Shown piece after piece: positions 45,829 through 54,520 of a stretch of 64,000 bases of DNA. The notes under the pieces were generated by a model, which was not told the DNA's origin, searched no databases, and saw only the letters and a list, made by a program, of their open reading frames with translations. The first letter of the stretch is position 1; every line of letters begins with the position of its first letter. A program made the translations under genes and the position numbers. This stretch comes from Bordetella parapertussis (GTDB lineage Bacteria > Bacteroidota > Bacteroidia > Chitinophagales > Chitinophagaceae). The stretch lies in contig CALQJX020000003.1 of the NCBI GenBank assembly GCA_943331005.2, positions 124,001 to 188,000 of the forward strand. The letters run 5' to 3'.

Positions 45829-46040
45829 CAAGCGCTTTTTACTTTTATAAGTTCGTCTGCATTGAACGGGCAGTAATGCACCTCTTCTTTGCCATCTTTG
45901 TTTTTAGCAAACCAGATGCAGTCGAACATACTAATACTGTATTGGTTAGCAAGCACATCATAGTGCAGCCCTCTGATGGTCATTTCAGGCCCTCCCGACT
46001 TCAGCCTTACTTTGTCGCCTGTAATATAACGCGGTTCCAT
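45828..46040 (-). CDS. DUF2158 (YodC-like) protein
   Basis: A 70-residue protein with an SH3-like pattern: ITGDKVRLKSGGPEMTI at residues 5-21 and IWFAKNKDGKEEVHYCPF near 42-60. YodC-like proteins often act as small partners, but the function is unknown. It overlaps the LOG gene by one base and is preceded by a promoter with a TGAC-N4-GTCA site. Confidence 0.85.
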   Translation of the reverse strand: MEPRYITGDKVRLKSGGPEMTIRGLHYDVLANQYSISMFDCIWFAKNKDGKEEVHYCPFNADELIKVKSA

Positions 46041-46056
46041 AGTTGTTTATTTCCGA

Positions 46057-46099
46057 CAAATGTAAGTGAATGAAAAAAAAGCATCATTGACAAATGTCA
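46057..46099 (-). promoter_or_regulatory. CRP/FNR-type activator site and -7 element of yodC-LOG
   Basis: Minus-strand TACATTTG at 46064-46057. The palindrome TGAC-AAAT-GTCA (46088-46099) has its centre 29.5 nt upstream of the T, about -41 from the expected start of transcription. No TTTG lies at the -33 position, which fits activator dependence. Confidence 0.68.
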
Positions 46100-46229
46100 G
46101 CAGCAAATATGTTCCTTATCATTTAGTCTACTTACACATAAAATGCAAGACTTAACAAACGATATTACAAATATAGTATTAATTGAAACAGAAGAAAGGG
46201 ACATGACTAACATCAATCACCGACACTTA

Positions 46230-46272
46230 TGACAACGGTCAGTATGAACCGTATTTACTGACTATACCTTTG
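46230..46272 (+). promoter_or_regulatory. CRP/FNR-type activator site and -7 element of the 127-residue unknown
   Basis: TGAC-AACG-GTCA (46230-46241), then TACCTTTG (46265-46272). The centre lies 29.5 nt before the T, the same spacing as at the other three units. It is divergent from the yodC site, 140 nt away. Confidence 0.68.
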
Positions 46273-46286
46273 TAAAAATAAGAACA

Positions 46287-46670
46287 ATGAAAAAAGTAAA
46301 CATCTCACACGTTAGCAACCAACACAACTATTGGCTGAGGAGCCTGAATTTCTATAAAACAGAGATCAGTATACTGAAAGGTATCCTTACTGAAATAGCA
46401 GGTAAGAATTCAGGAACAGACGTTCTGAAAGAAGTAGAACATTTCGAAAACCAGTTCAAGATCCAGAACATCAATATCGACCGTTTGTCTCACGAGATCC
46501 ATGTGAATATTGACGGAATCAGCAAACAGGCCCAGCAACATAATGCAGGCTACATAGACGAAGCGCTGCAGGTAACGCATATAGCGCTGGGTGAACGCTT
46601 CGAAAATGAAGAAAAGATCATTCATGAGATCATCCGCACCTTCAGGAAGTTTGCTGAACAGTGGATGTAA
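46287..46670 (+). CDS. Small helical protein of unknown function, CRP/FNR-type controlled
   Basis: A 127-residue, almost all-helical protein with heptad-like spacing of hydrophobic residues (LRSLNFYKTEISILKGIL near 17-34, LKEVEHFENQFKIQNIN near 47-63), rich in His (ISHVSNQHNYW, SHEIH, QQHNAG, THIA). It has no membrane segment or known motif. The His residues and four-helix layout are open to a metal-binding role, but this is speculation. It carries its own promoter with a TGAC-N4-GTCA site and is followed by a terminator. Confidence 0.75.
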   Translation: MKKVNISHVSNQHNYWLRSLNFYKTEISILKGILTEIAGKNSGTDVLKEVEHFENQFKIQNINIDRLSHEIHVNIDGISKQAQQHNAGYIDEALQVTHIALGERFENEEKIIHEIIRTFRKFAEQWM

Positions 46671-46784
46671 GTGGTTTTTAAGTTTCTGGGATGAGTAGTA
46701 ATAGTAAAATGGTCTTAAGACTGAAAGTGAAAGTATAAGTGACTCACAGATAAAGTAATAGTACACAAGGTCGTTTTTCTAACA

Positions 46785-46815
46785 AGGTTCCGGTTTCCAC
46801 CGGAGCCTTTTTTTG
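46785..46815 (+). terminator. Terminator after the 127-residue unknown
   Basis: GGTTCCGGT (46786-46794) pairs with ACCGGAGCC (46799-46807), with one G-T pair, followed by TTTTTTT. Confidence 0.82.
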
Positions 46816-46860
46816 TGTTATTTCTGATCTTCACTATATCGCTAATATCAGCTGAACTAA

Positions 46861-46896
46861 AAACAATAGCAGCGCTTTAAAGCGCTGCTATTGTTT
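46861..46896. terminator. Palindromic hairpin ending the copper ATPase transcript
   Basis: AAACAATAGCAGCGCT-TTAA-AGCGCTGCTATTGTTT: a perfect inverted repeat 54 nt after the ATPase stop codon, with a short T-rich stretch on the minus strand. Confidence 0.75.
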
Positions 46897-46950
46897 AAGA
46901 AAAAATAAACATGGTATTTACACGGTGAAAGGAAAATCAATTTTACAAAG

Positions 46951-49419
46951 CTACTTTTCAGCTGATACCCTGAGACCATAACGCCAGGCAACCAGACTAC
47001 TGAAACCACTGGAAATAATAACTATACTCAATGTACTGCATGGCATAAGTATAGCAGCAGAAACGGGCTGCAACATTCCGCGCATGGCAAAATACAGACC
47101 AATTATATTGTAGACTATTGATACAACAAAACTGAGCCCGATGACCATTTTGGCAGCTTTCGCCAATTTGAGAACAGATGGCAAAAGGTTGAATTTACGG
47201 GCATCGAGAATTGCGTCGCAGGAAGGAGTGAAGTTGTTAATATCATCGGAGATGGTAACACCAACATTGCTCTGCTGCAAGGCGCCGGCATCATTGAGCC
47301 CATCGCCTATCATCAGTACACTTTTGCCACGAGACTGAAGCTGCTCCACATACTGTAGCTTATCTAAAGGCTTCTGATCGAACAACAGATCGCTACCATT
47401 TTCAAAAACACCTGCTACTAATGACTTTTGTTTATCATTATCGCCGGATAGCAGCGACATATCGTAGTGCTGGCTGAGTGCACCCATTACTTGTTCTGCA
47501 CCATCGCGCAAAACGGCTTTCATATGAAAGCAGGTAACAGCATCATTGATACTTACATATACCGTAGCCTTTTCATCGCCCACCCTGCTATTATTCGATC
47601 CGGCAAAAGTTGCAGACCCTACCAATACCCTGGTAGATCCGGCAAATGATTCAATACCTTTTCCGGCTATCTCCTTCCAGGAGGTTATGGCAACAGGTGC
47701 TCTTTTGCCCAACCATTCTGTAATAGATTTACTATTGGGGTGTTTGCTGTTTTTCACTACAGCATAGAGCAGATCTTTCTCCTCTTCGCTAAGCTGATGA
47801 CCGGTACACTCAACTGAATGAGCAGCACCACCCTGCGTAATAGTACCTGTCTTATCGAACACAATGTGATCTGCTTTTCCGAGAGACTCAATAACAGAAG
47901 CGTCTCTGAGGAACAAACCATTATTACTGAAAAGCCTGAGTATGTTACCATTGGTAAATGTTGCAGAAAGCAACAAAGCACAAGGGCATGCTACAATAAG
48001 CATAGCAGAAACACTGTTGATGATCTTGGAAGGATCAATGAAATACCAATAGCCTGCAGTGATGGCAGCCAGCACAAACAATATGACCGTAAAATATTTA
48101 CTAAGCACATGTATGACACTTTCTTTGTCATTGGCATCGGCCTTGTCTTTAGAGAAAGCATAGTGGTTCCAGAGAGAGGTAAGGTAACTGCCGGCAACAG
48201 GTTTTACAATCCTTATGGTGAGCTGATCACCTGTTTGTTTGCCACCTGCATACACCAATCCGTTCTGTTTGATCTCTACCGGTTCGCTTTCTCCGGTCAC
48301 AAAACTATAGTCTACAAGTGCCTTACCACTAAGCACCAATGCATCTGCCGGAATGATCTCGTCGTTGTGCAGCTGCACTACATCATTTTCTACCAGATCC
48401 TGCAGTTTCTTACTGATGATACCATTATCTGTTTGTACATTAACCGCAATTGGGAAGTAGGATTTATAATCGCGTGCAAATGACAAGGATCTGTATGTAC
48501 GTTCCTGCACTACCCTACCTACCAGCATGAAGAATACAATACCACTCATACTATCGAGATAACCGGCACCTGTATTGCTTAATATCTCATAAATACTACG
48601 GGTAAAAGTAATAATGATAGCAAGAGCTATGGGCGCATCAATATTCAGCGTTTTCTGCATCATACCTTTCCAGGCAGTTACAAAAAACTCTGAAGCACTA
48701 TAAAAGAATACAGGAATGGCCAAAATGAGATTGAGGTAGCGGAACAAATGTGCATACTGCTCTTCTATACCAGTAGCAGTAGACAAATATTCAGGGAAAC
48801 TCATCATCATGATGTTGCCGAAACAAAAACCGGCAACCCCCAGTTTAAACACCCTTTGTTTATTGAATGTTTTAGATTTCTTCTTACCTGCTTCATCAAG
48901 ACTTATGTATGGTTCGTAGCCAATAGTGGCCAGTAATTCTGTAACCTTACGAAGACTTATCTTTTTTGAATAGAAACGGATTGTGACCTCCTTGGTACTG
49001 AAATTCATACGGCTTTCAGTAATGCCACTATTCAACCTGTTGAGGTGTTCTAGTAGCCACATGCAAGAACTGCAGTGAATGCCAGGAATATAGAATACGA
49101 CCATTGTATGGTCTCCGTCGGTGAACTGATATAACTGACGGGCAATTTCTTCATTATCGAGATAGGCATATTTATCACTTCTGATCGCCTTGATCTGGTT
49201 GAGACCCGGATGAGATTGCAGATTGTAATAATCACACAGATCGTTCTCATTTATGATCTCATAAACGAGCTTGCAGCCATCGCAGCAAAAAGATTTTTCT
49301 TCTATTGCTATGTGCTCACCAATGCAGGGTGTACCACAATGGTAACACAATACTTCTGCTGCAGGCGGTGCTGCTACTTTTTTTTCTCTAATATCGGGAT
49401 TAGTACTTATGGCCAGCAT
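46951..49419 (-). CDS. ccoI: CcoI/FixI-like heavy-metal (copper) translocating P1B-type ATPase
   Basis: Exports copper, in this subgroup mainly for cbb3 oxidase assembly. The 822-residue product has a cysteine-rich N-terminus (CYHCGTPC near residue 25, CCDGC near 45), an HMA domain with GIHCSSC (113-119), eight-helix P1B layout, the CPC motif in MLIVACPCALLLS, the phosphorylation site DKTGTITQGG, an HP motif (KHPNS) and GDGLNDA. The N-terminal double-cysteine module is typical of the CcoI/FixI type. The catalytic genes ccoNOP are not in the window. It overlaps the upstream RIC-like gene by 20 nt, so the two are co-transcribed. Confidence 0.92.
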   Translation of the reverse strand: MLAISTNPDIREKKVAAPPAAEVLCYHCGTPCIGEHIAIEEKSFCCDGCKLVYEIINENDLCDYYNLQSHPGLNQIKAIRSDKYAYLDNEEIARQLYQFTDGDHTMVVFYIPGIHCSSCMWLLEHLNRLNSGITESRMNFSTKEVTIRFYSKKISLRKVTELLATIGYEPYISLDEAGKKKSKTFNKQRVFKLGVAGFCFGNIMMMSFPEYLSTATGIEEQYAHLFRYLNLILAIPVFFYSASEFFVTAWKGMMQKTLNIDAPIALAIIITFTRSIYEILSNTGAGYLDSMSGIVFFMLVGRVVQERTYRSLSFARDYKSYFPIAVNVQTDNGIISKKLQDLVENDVVQLHNDEIIPADALVLSGKALVDYSFVTGESEPVEIKQNGLVYAGGKQTGDQLTIRIVKPVAGSYLTSLWNHYAFSKDKADANDKESVIHVLSKYFTVILFVLAAITAGYWYFIDPSKIINSVSAMLIVACPCALLLSATFTNGNILRLFSNNGLFLRDASVIESLGKADHIVFDKTGTITQGGAAHSVECTGHQLSEEEKDLLYAVVKNSKHPNSKSITEWLGKRAPVAITSWKEIAGKGIESFAGSTRVLVGSATFAGSNNSRVGDEKATVYVSINDAVTCFHMKAVLRDGAEQVMGALSQHYDMSLLSGDNDKQKSLVAGVFENGSDLLFDQKPLDKLQYVEQLQSRGKSVLMIGDGLNDAGALQQSNVGVTISDDINNFTPSCDAILDARKFNLLPSVLKLAKAAKMVIGLSFVVSIVYNIIGLYFAMRGMLQPVSAAILMPCSTLSIVIISSGFSSLVAWRYGLRVSAEK

Positions 49420-49957
49420 TTATTCTCTTTTGCGCGTCAACAACCTTGGGGAGCAAATAATTCTCTTCGAGAAAGAAAAGCTCTGTGAGGCCGTTTTCTA
49501 TCAATGCCATCTGGTTGCGAAGAACGCGATAGGCATCGGGGAACGCAGTGTCAGAATATAAAGGCAAGGCAACAACCTGCAACCTGTTGAGTATACTTCT
49601 CATTCCCGAATGGGATGCTTTCAATTCAATGAGCTGAAGATCATGATTGATCTTACAACCGCCAGAGCAACTGCTGCAATCGTGATTGGTCTCTGCCTTT
49701 TCTGACAAACTCTGCAAATACGGAATGAACTTCTCCTTCCTTTCGGCCATATACATACGTATTTCGGCTATGAGCTCGCCGCACGTAGATGTGTATTGTG
49801 TAGTAGCATGCTGCAGACCTGTATTCTCTAATCTGCCTATCTGCTTCGTAGCATTGTCACACAGACCCACCACCTCATCATAACTATCTTTTCTGAGTCT
49901 TTCTACTAACTGTACCAAATTAGTATCAACGTACTGCCTCTGCATTTCTTTTTGCAT
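49400..49957 (-). CDS. RIC/ScdA-like hemerythrin-type protein with degenerate iron ligands
   Basis: A 185-residue helical protein that aligns by eye with YtfE/ScdA di-iron proteins, which repair iron-sulfur clusters after nitric oxide damage. Two PYL/LP blocks match the family: MAERKEKFIPYLQ, where RIC proteins read H-x-x-x-E-x-x-LFPY, and FFLEENYLLPKV, where they read HxHLENNILFP. The histidines are replaced by Ala, Thr and Phe, and only KASHSG keeps one. A unique DCSSCSGGC cluster sits in the middle linker. It may bind a metal differently or not at all. It overlaps the downstream copper ATPase by 20 nt, which suggests a shared role. Family call is inference. Confidence 0.62.
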   Translation of the reverse strand: MQKEMQRQYVDTNLVQLVERLRKDSYDEVVGLCDNATKQIGRLENTGLQHATTQYTSTCGELIAEIRMYMAERKEKFIPYLQSLSEKAETNHDCSSCSGGCKINHDLQLIELKASHSGMRSILNRLQVVALPLYSDTAFPDAYRVLRNQMALIENGLTELFFLEENYLLPKVVDAQKRINAGHKY

Positions 49958-49998
49958 GAGAAAAATTGTGTTTCGACGAAATTACAGTTAAGTAGCTA

Positions 49999-50041
49999 CC
50001 CATATAATGATGTAGGATAGCCAAAAAACTGATCTTAGTCA
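49999..50041 (-). promoter_or_regulatory. Weaker candidate CRP/FNR-type site before the RIC-like/ATPase operon
   Basis: TGAT-CTTA-GTCA (50030-50041, 7 of 8 core bases) has its centre 29.5 nt before the T of TATATGGG (50006-49999, minus), a poor -7 element. The same bases also form the terminator of the preceding OsmC gene, so the palindrome may serve only that. An alternative -7 TAATTTCG lies at 49984-49977. Confidence 0.35.
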
Positions 50042-50047
50042 GTTTTT
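50023..50047 (-). terminator. Terminator overlapping the OsmC stop codon
   Basis: AAAAACTGA pairs with TCAGTTTTT around a 6-nt loop. The stem holds the last codons and TAA of the OsmC gene and ends in T6 on the minus strand. Confidence 0.75.
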
Positions 50048-50472
50048 ACCCTTACAGCCGGTTCAAAAACTATTTTTGAACGAATAGAATTGGAGATAAG
50101 GCAGGCCGCCTCTGACTTGCGGAGGAGTTTCATAGCCTTTTCTGTATCCTCCTCTTTTTCTACCACAACTACTGGTTTCAGGGTCACTTCTGTCATCTCA
50201 TACCTGCCATCTACAGACTCAAGTTTTCCAAAAGCTCTGGAACTAAACCCCGCAAAAGTGAAGCGGGAACTATCTGCAATGGAAAGGAAAGTGGTCATCA
50301 GGCAACTATTGACAGCCGCTGTAAACAAATGCTCGGGCGACCAGTGATTCTCAATGCCCTTTGGAAACTGTGGCGGTGTAACCACTGTAATTTCATCGTT
50401 GAAATCGGGCGAGTATAATACACCCGCTCTGTCTTTTACCCAATTTACGTCTACTTCATATGAATGTTCCAT
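50035..50472 (-). CDS. OsmC/Ohr-family protein
   Basis: Thiol-dependent peroxidase fold of 145 residues. ITVVTPPQFPKGIENHWSPEHLFTAAVNSCLMTTF holds the first catalytic-type Cys region near residues 52-58, and EAACLISNSI near 124-133 the second. Members reduce organic peroxides or, in some operons, sulfane sulfur. Placement 31 nt after a persulfide dioxygenase gene suggests sulfur-related duty. ATG 50472 is used because it begins the family sequence MEHSYEVDVNWV; the frame extends to 50529 within the previous gene. Confidence 0.87.
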   Translation of the reverse strand: MEHSYEVDVNWVKDRAGVLYSPDFNDEITVVTPPQFPKGIENHWSPEHLFTAAVNSCLMTTFLSIADSSRFTFAGFSSRAFGKLESVDGRYEMTEVTLKPVVVVEKEEDTEKAMKLLRKSEAACLISNSIRSKIVFEPAVRVKTD

Positions 50473-50503
50473 AACGATCTTATATTCTTCAATTAATAAT
50501 AAG

Positions 50504-51895
50504 TCAATCCTGATCTGCAATTTCTTCAACTAACATAGGTGCATGCTGTATCACTTCTTTGATACCACCTTCTACGCTGGCAACAAAATGATACCCCTTA
50601 CTCTTAAGAAAAGATGCAGCCACCATAGACCTATATCCACCGGCGCAATAAATTAGCCATTTTTTATCGGGCTGGAGCTGGGGGAAATCTGTCATCAACA
50701 TATTGAGCGGAATATGCACAGAACCGGCAAGCCTGTTCTTAGCAACTTCTCTCCTATTCCTTACATCAAGCAGTTCATATTTTTCTGTATTCAGTAGTGT
50801 TTCACAAACCCCGGCACTAAAAGTGAGTACAGTGTCGTAATCCATGTTTGAATTGAACCACTTATTCATTCCTCCATCCAGGTAGCCAACTACACCTTCA
50901 TAGCCTATACGTGCAAGGCGCTCTATAGCTTCCTTTTCTTTACCTGCAGCACATACCAGTAATAAAGCAGTATGTGGCTCTATGAGACTACCTGCCCAAA
51001 CAGCAAAATCGCCATTGAGCCCAATATTGACAGCTCCTTTTATGTAACCGGAAGCGAATTCCATAGGATCACGAGTATCCAGTATAAGAGCGCCTTCTTT
51101 TTGCTTGACCTGCATTTGTTGCGGGCTCAGCGCTTTCAGACTATTGGCCATTACATCGTCATAAGCAACTGCGCCACTCCTGTTTATTGTAGCATCTGTA
51201 AAGAAGTAACCCGGAATAACCGGGAGGTCTGAAGTAACAGCTTCAATGAATGTTTTTTTATCAGTGGCCAATAGTGCATAGTTTGTCGACTTTTCTTCGC
51301 CTATTGAAGAGAAAGAAGAGGAGCCAATATTCTTACCACAAGCAGAGCCGGCACCATGCCCCGGATACATGATCACATCATCGGGCAGCGTTTTGATCTT
51401 GTGCTGCAAGGATTCGTATAGCATAGCAGCAAGTTCTTCTTTGGGTAGATTACCGCTGAGCAGATCGGGTCTGCCCACATCGCCAACAAACAATGTATCA
51501 CCGGTAAAAATGGCATGTTCCTTACCCAGCGAATCGTGCAACAGGAAACAAGTAGATTCTATGGTATGGCCGGGTGTATGAACGATCTGTATTTTACAAT
51601 CGCCTAATAGCAACAAATCTCCATCGGCACCAATATATGCCTTGTAACCAGACACTGCATTGGGACCAAAAACGATATTAGCACCAGTCTTGTTGGCAAG
51701 GTCAATATGTCCTGAAACAAAATCGGCATGGAAATGGGTTTCGAGCACATACTTTATTACTGCTCCTCTTTCGGCAGCCAGTTTCTGGTAAGGAGCCGGA
51801 TCGCGGAGCGGATCGATAACAGCAGCTTCTTTACCAGACTCAATGTAGTATGCTGCATGGGCAAGACAATTCGTGTAGATCTGTTGAATGAACAT
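50504..51895 (-). CDS. Persulfide dioxygenase-rhodanese fusion (CstB-like)
   Basis: Detoxifies persulfides by oxygen-dependent conversion to sulfite plus thiosulfate formation. The 463-residue product starts with a metallo-beta-lactamase domain (THFHADFVSGH at 53-63, HTPGHT, FTGDTLFVGDVGRPDL) typical of persulfide dioxygenases. A middle rhodanese-like domain (LVCAAGKEKEAIERL) has a Cys but not the standard CxxGxR loop, and a C-terminal rhodanese has the active loop YCAGGYRS near residue 421. This order matches staphylococcal CstB. No transmembrane segment. It follows mlaD by 47 nt and precedes OsmC by 31 nt. Confidence 0.9.
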   Translation of the reverse strand: MFIQQIYTNCLAHAAYYIESGKEAAVIDPLRDPAPYQKLAAERGAVIKYVLETHFHADFVSGHIDLANKTGANIVFGPNAVSGYKAYIGADGDLLLLGDCKIQIVHTPGHTIESTCFLLHDSLGKEHAIFTGDTLFVGDVGRPDLLSGNLPKEELAAMLYESLQHKIKTLPDDVIMYPGHGAGSACGKNIGSSSFSSIGEEKSTNYALLATDKKTFIEAVTSDLPVIPGYFFTDATINRSGAVAYDDVMANSLKALSPQQMQVKQKEGALILDTRDPMEFASGYIKGAVNIGLNGDFAVWAGSLIEPHTALLLVCAAGKEKEAIERLARIGYEGVVGYLDGGMNKWFNSNMDYDTVLTFSAGVCETLLNTEKYELLDVRNRREVAKNRLAGSVHIPLNMLMTDFPQLQPDKKWLIYCAGGYRSMVAASFLKSKGYHFVASVEGGIKEVIQHAPMLVEEIADQD

Positions 51896-51942
51896 AACCT
51901 ATTAGTTTTAGAAACGTTTTCAATAAAAGATATATTGGCGGG

Positions 51943-52935
51943 CTACTTTTTTGCGGCAGCCTTCTTTTGTTTCTTTGCCTGCTTTTTGAAATACCCTTTC
52001 GTCAGAAAGTTGTGTTTCAGAGCCTCCATATTTTCGCTGAAGGCAGCCGCCCCTTTTTCTATGCTACTGAGGCTGGCATTTAACTTATGAACCATCCCGG
52101 TATCCTTCAGTATGGCATGCACTGTACCCGGGCCATTATTCATGTTTTGTTGCAGTTGTTTCACCACACTATCTGTGTGCGCTACTAACGTATTTGCATC
52201 CTGAGATATTTTAGAAACGTTGGCAATAGTGGTCTTGATATTCTCGGCAGACTGCTTGTCTTTCAGCAGCACTCCTGCCACACCCTCCCCCCTCTGGGCA
52301 TCCTTCACCAGATCATTTATTGCGGCAGAGAGTTCTTTAATATCTTCTGTAGCTATACGAATGTTGGCCATGGAAGTCTGTAGATTTTGAGGCAATGTAG
52401 AATCGTTAAGCACCTGCCAGAGCGCAGTACTATTATTGAGCCTCACTACAGTGTTTTTGAGATTCTGCGCTATTATCTGCACATCGTTGTTGGTTACAGA
52501 CAGAGTCTCCAGCATATCATCTGTAGAATTCACTTTTTTAGTACCAAGTAATGAACCTTCAGCCAGTAGTGGTGCTGTTGCGTCTCCCGGATTAATGTTG
52601 ATGAGTTTATTACCCATGAGGCCATCGCTGCCTATGGTGGCAGTAGCTCCCACATGAATGTAGGGTTTCATTTTTACATCAACCAACAGTGCTACTTCTA
52701 TTGTAGTATCATCGATCACAATGATCTTATTGACAGTTCCGGATTGAATACCGGAATACCTGACATTGTTACCCACCATCAGACCACTTACATTGTGAAA
52801 CCTGGCCCTCAAGGGATAACTGGAACCAAAGAAATTCTGGTTCTTACCTATTATATAGAGTGCTACAACAAGTATCACCAAACCAACGGTGACAAATATG
52901 CCTAAGCGAACATTATTTTGATTATCATTTGCCAT
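51943..52935 (-). CDS. mlaD: MCE-domain lipid transport protein (MlaD-like)
   Basis: Substrate-binding protein of an MCE transporter for phospholipid traffic at the envelope. One N-terminal helix (LGIFVTVGLVILVVALYII) anchors a 330-residue protein with an MCE domain (YPLRARFHNVSGLMVGNNVRYSGIQSGTV near 40-68) and a long helical C-terminal part, which in the family forms the channel helices. The tail is Lys-rich (KKQAKKQKKAAAKK). ATG 52935 follows the mlaF stop by one base, so the two are coupled. The frame also runs to a TTG at 52944. Confidence 0.9.
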   Translation of the reverse strand: MANDNQNNVRLGIFVTVGLVILVVALYIIGKNQNFFGSSYPLRARFHNVSGLMVGNNVRYSGIQSGTVNKIIVIDDTTIEVALLVDVKMKPYIHVGATATIGSDGLMGNKLININPGDATAPLLAEGSLLGTKKVNSTDDMLETLSVTNNDVQIIAQNLKNTVVRLNNSTALWQVLNDSTLPQNLQTSMANIRIATEDIKELSAAINDLVKDAQRGEGVAGVLLKDKQSAENIKTTIANVSKISQDANTLVAHTDSVVKQLQQNMNNGPGTVHAILKDTGMVHKLNASLSSIEKGAAAFSENMEALKHNFLTKGYFKKQAKKQKKAAAKK

Positions 52936-52936
52936 G

Positions 52937-53704
52937 TCACTCAAAAAACTGATTTATATCTGGATCAGCTGACCGTTTGAGATTATCGTAAGTATCTATT
53001 GCATAGCAGGTACCGTTCACCAATATAGCTATTCTGTCTGCTGCCCTTTTCACACACTTCATATCATGCGATATTATGATAGAGGATGTTTTGTATTTCT
53101 GCTGTATCTCTTTTATTAACAATGTAATTTCTTTACCCGTTATTGGATCAAGTCCGGTAGTAGGCTCATCATAGAGTATTATCTCCGGATTCAGAATGAG
53201 TGTTCTTGCCAGTGCTATCCTCTTCTGCATACCTCCCGATAATTCAGACGGCATCATATCCAGTGTATGTGCAAGTCCTACATTCTCTAAAGCCTCCATT
53301 ACCCTATCCATTGCCTCCTTTGGTTCCAGATGTTTCAGATGCCGCCTCATTGGGAACTCCAGATTTTCCTTTACGGTCATCGAGTCATACAGTGCATTAC
53401 TCTGAAACAAAAAACCTACTCTTGCCCTTATATCATCCAGCCCGTCATGATCGAGCGATAATATATCTTCTCCCAGCACATTGATGTTGCCTGAATCAGG
53501 CTTCATCAGACCAATCACACATTTAATAAGTACCGACTTCCCACTACCCGACCTACCCAGCACTACCAGATTCTCACCCCTCAGCAGATCTACACTAAAC
53601 TCATTCAGCACCACCTTCTCCCCAAAACGCTTTACGAGGTTTGTGATCTTTATTACTGCACCCGAATCGGCCGATGGCCTATATGTTGCAACAGTTTCTT
53701 CCAT
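52937..53704 (-). CDS. mlaF: MCE transporter ATPase (MlaF-like)
   Basis: Energises the MCE lipid transporter. The 255-residue product has Walker A GRSGSGKS near 51-58, Q-loop FLFQSNALYDSMT, signature LSGGMQKR, Walker B IILYDEPTTGLD and the H-loop IIISHD. It lies between mlaE and mlaD, separated by one base on each side. Confidence 0.94.
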   Translation of the reverse strand: MEETVATYRPSADSGAVIKITNLVKRFGEKVVLNEFSVDLLRGENLVVLGRSGSGKSVLIKCVIGLMKPDSGNINVLGEDILSLDHDGLDDIRARVGFLFQSNALYDSMTVKENLEFPMRRHLKHLEPKEAMDRVMEALENVGLAHTLDMMPSELSGGMQKRIALARTLILNPEIILYDEPTTGLDPITGKEITLLIKEIQQKYKTSSIIISHDMKCVKRAADRIAILVNGTCYAIDTYDNLKRSADPDINQFFE

Positions 53705-53705
53705 A

Positions 53706-54476
53706 TCAATTGAGCCCCAGTATATCTGTTATCTGCACTGCAATAAGATCAATTACAAACACTATTAAAGAAGACACAACAACTGCAGAATTTGCAGACC
53801 GTCCTACCCCTTCTGTACCTTTTGAAGAATTGTATCCTTTATAACAACCAATGATCCCGATAGCAAAACCAAAAAAGAAGGTCTTAATGATCGCCGGTAT
53901 CACATCGCCAAACTCCAGCGTATGGAACACCTGAAAAAAGAACAATTTTAGACTGGTATTACCTCTGATGTTCACACCCAGATACGAACCGTAAAGAGAT
54001 ACAGTATCGGACATTACTACCAGAATAGGCAACATAAGTGTTGATGCCAGTACCCTTGTAACCACCAGATACTTAAAAGGATTGGTACCCGAAACTTCCA
54101 TTGAGTCTATTTGCTCCGTCACTTTCATAGAACCAAGTTCTGCTCCAATACTGGAACTGATCTTACCGGCAAAAATGAGCGCAGTAATAACAGGCCCGAT
54201 CTCCCTGACTATAGCCAGACTAACCATAACCGGCAACTGAGACTCCACACCATATGAAATGAGTGAAGGACGCAACTGTATAGTGAGCACCAGCCCCATA
54301 ATGAAACCGGTGATTGCTATAAGCGGCAATGATGTATAACCAATAATATAGCATTGCCTGAGAAACTGCTTTACCTCATAACGAGGTCTTATCAACTCAT
54401 GAAAATACCAGTAGGTGAACCGTGATGTAGATCCGGTCTCCTCTAAAAATTTATTTAATGAATCTGGCAATTTCAT
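53706..54476 (-). CDS. mlaE: MCE transporter permease (MlaE-like)
   Basis: Integral inner-membrane component of the MCE transporter, 256 residues with about five to six helices. SLAIVREIGPVITALIFAGKISSSIGAELGSMKVTEQIDSMEV is the family's core (residues about 86-128), which carries the coupling segment. It is the first gene of the mla-CstB-OsmC operon, with a TGAC-N4-GTCA site upstream. MlaB and MlaC homologues are not present, as is usual in Bacteroidota. Confidence 0.93.
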   Translation of the reverse strand: MKLPDSLNKFLEETGSTSRFTYWYFHELIRPRYEVKQFLRQCYIIGYTSLPLIAITGFIMGLVLTIQLRPSLISYGVESQLPVMVSLAIVREIGPVITALIFAGKISSSIGAELGSMKVTEQIDSMEVSGTNPFKYLVVTRVLASTLMLPILVVMSDTVSLYGSYLGVNIRGNTSLKLFFFQVFHTLEFGDVIPAIIKTFFFGFAIGIIGCYKGYNSSKGTEGVGRSANSAVVVSSLIVFVIDLIAVQITDILGLN

Positions 54477-54520
54477 TTTTTATGTCTTCAGATGCTTTCA
54501 GCTAATTCGAAAAAAGCAGT

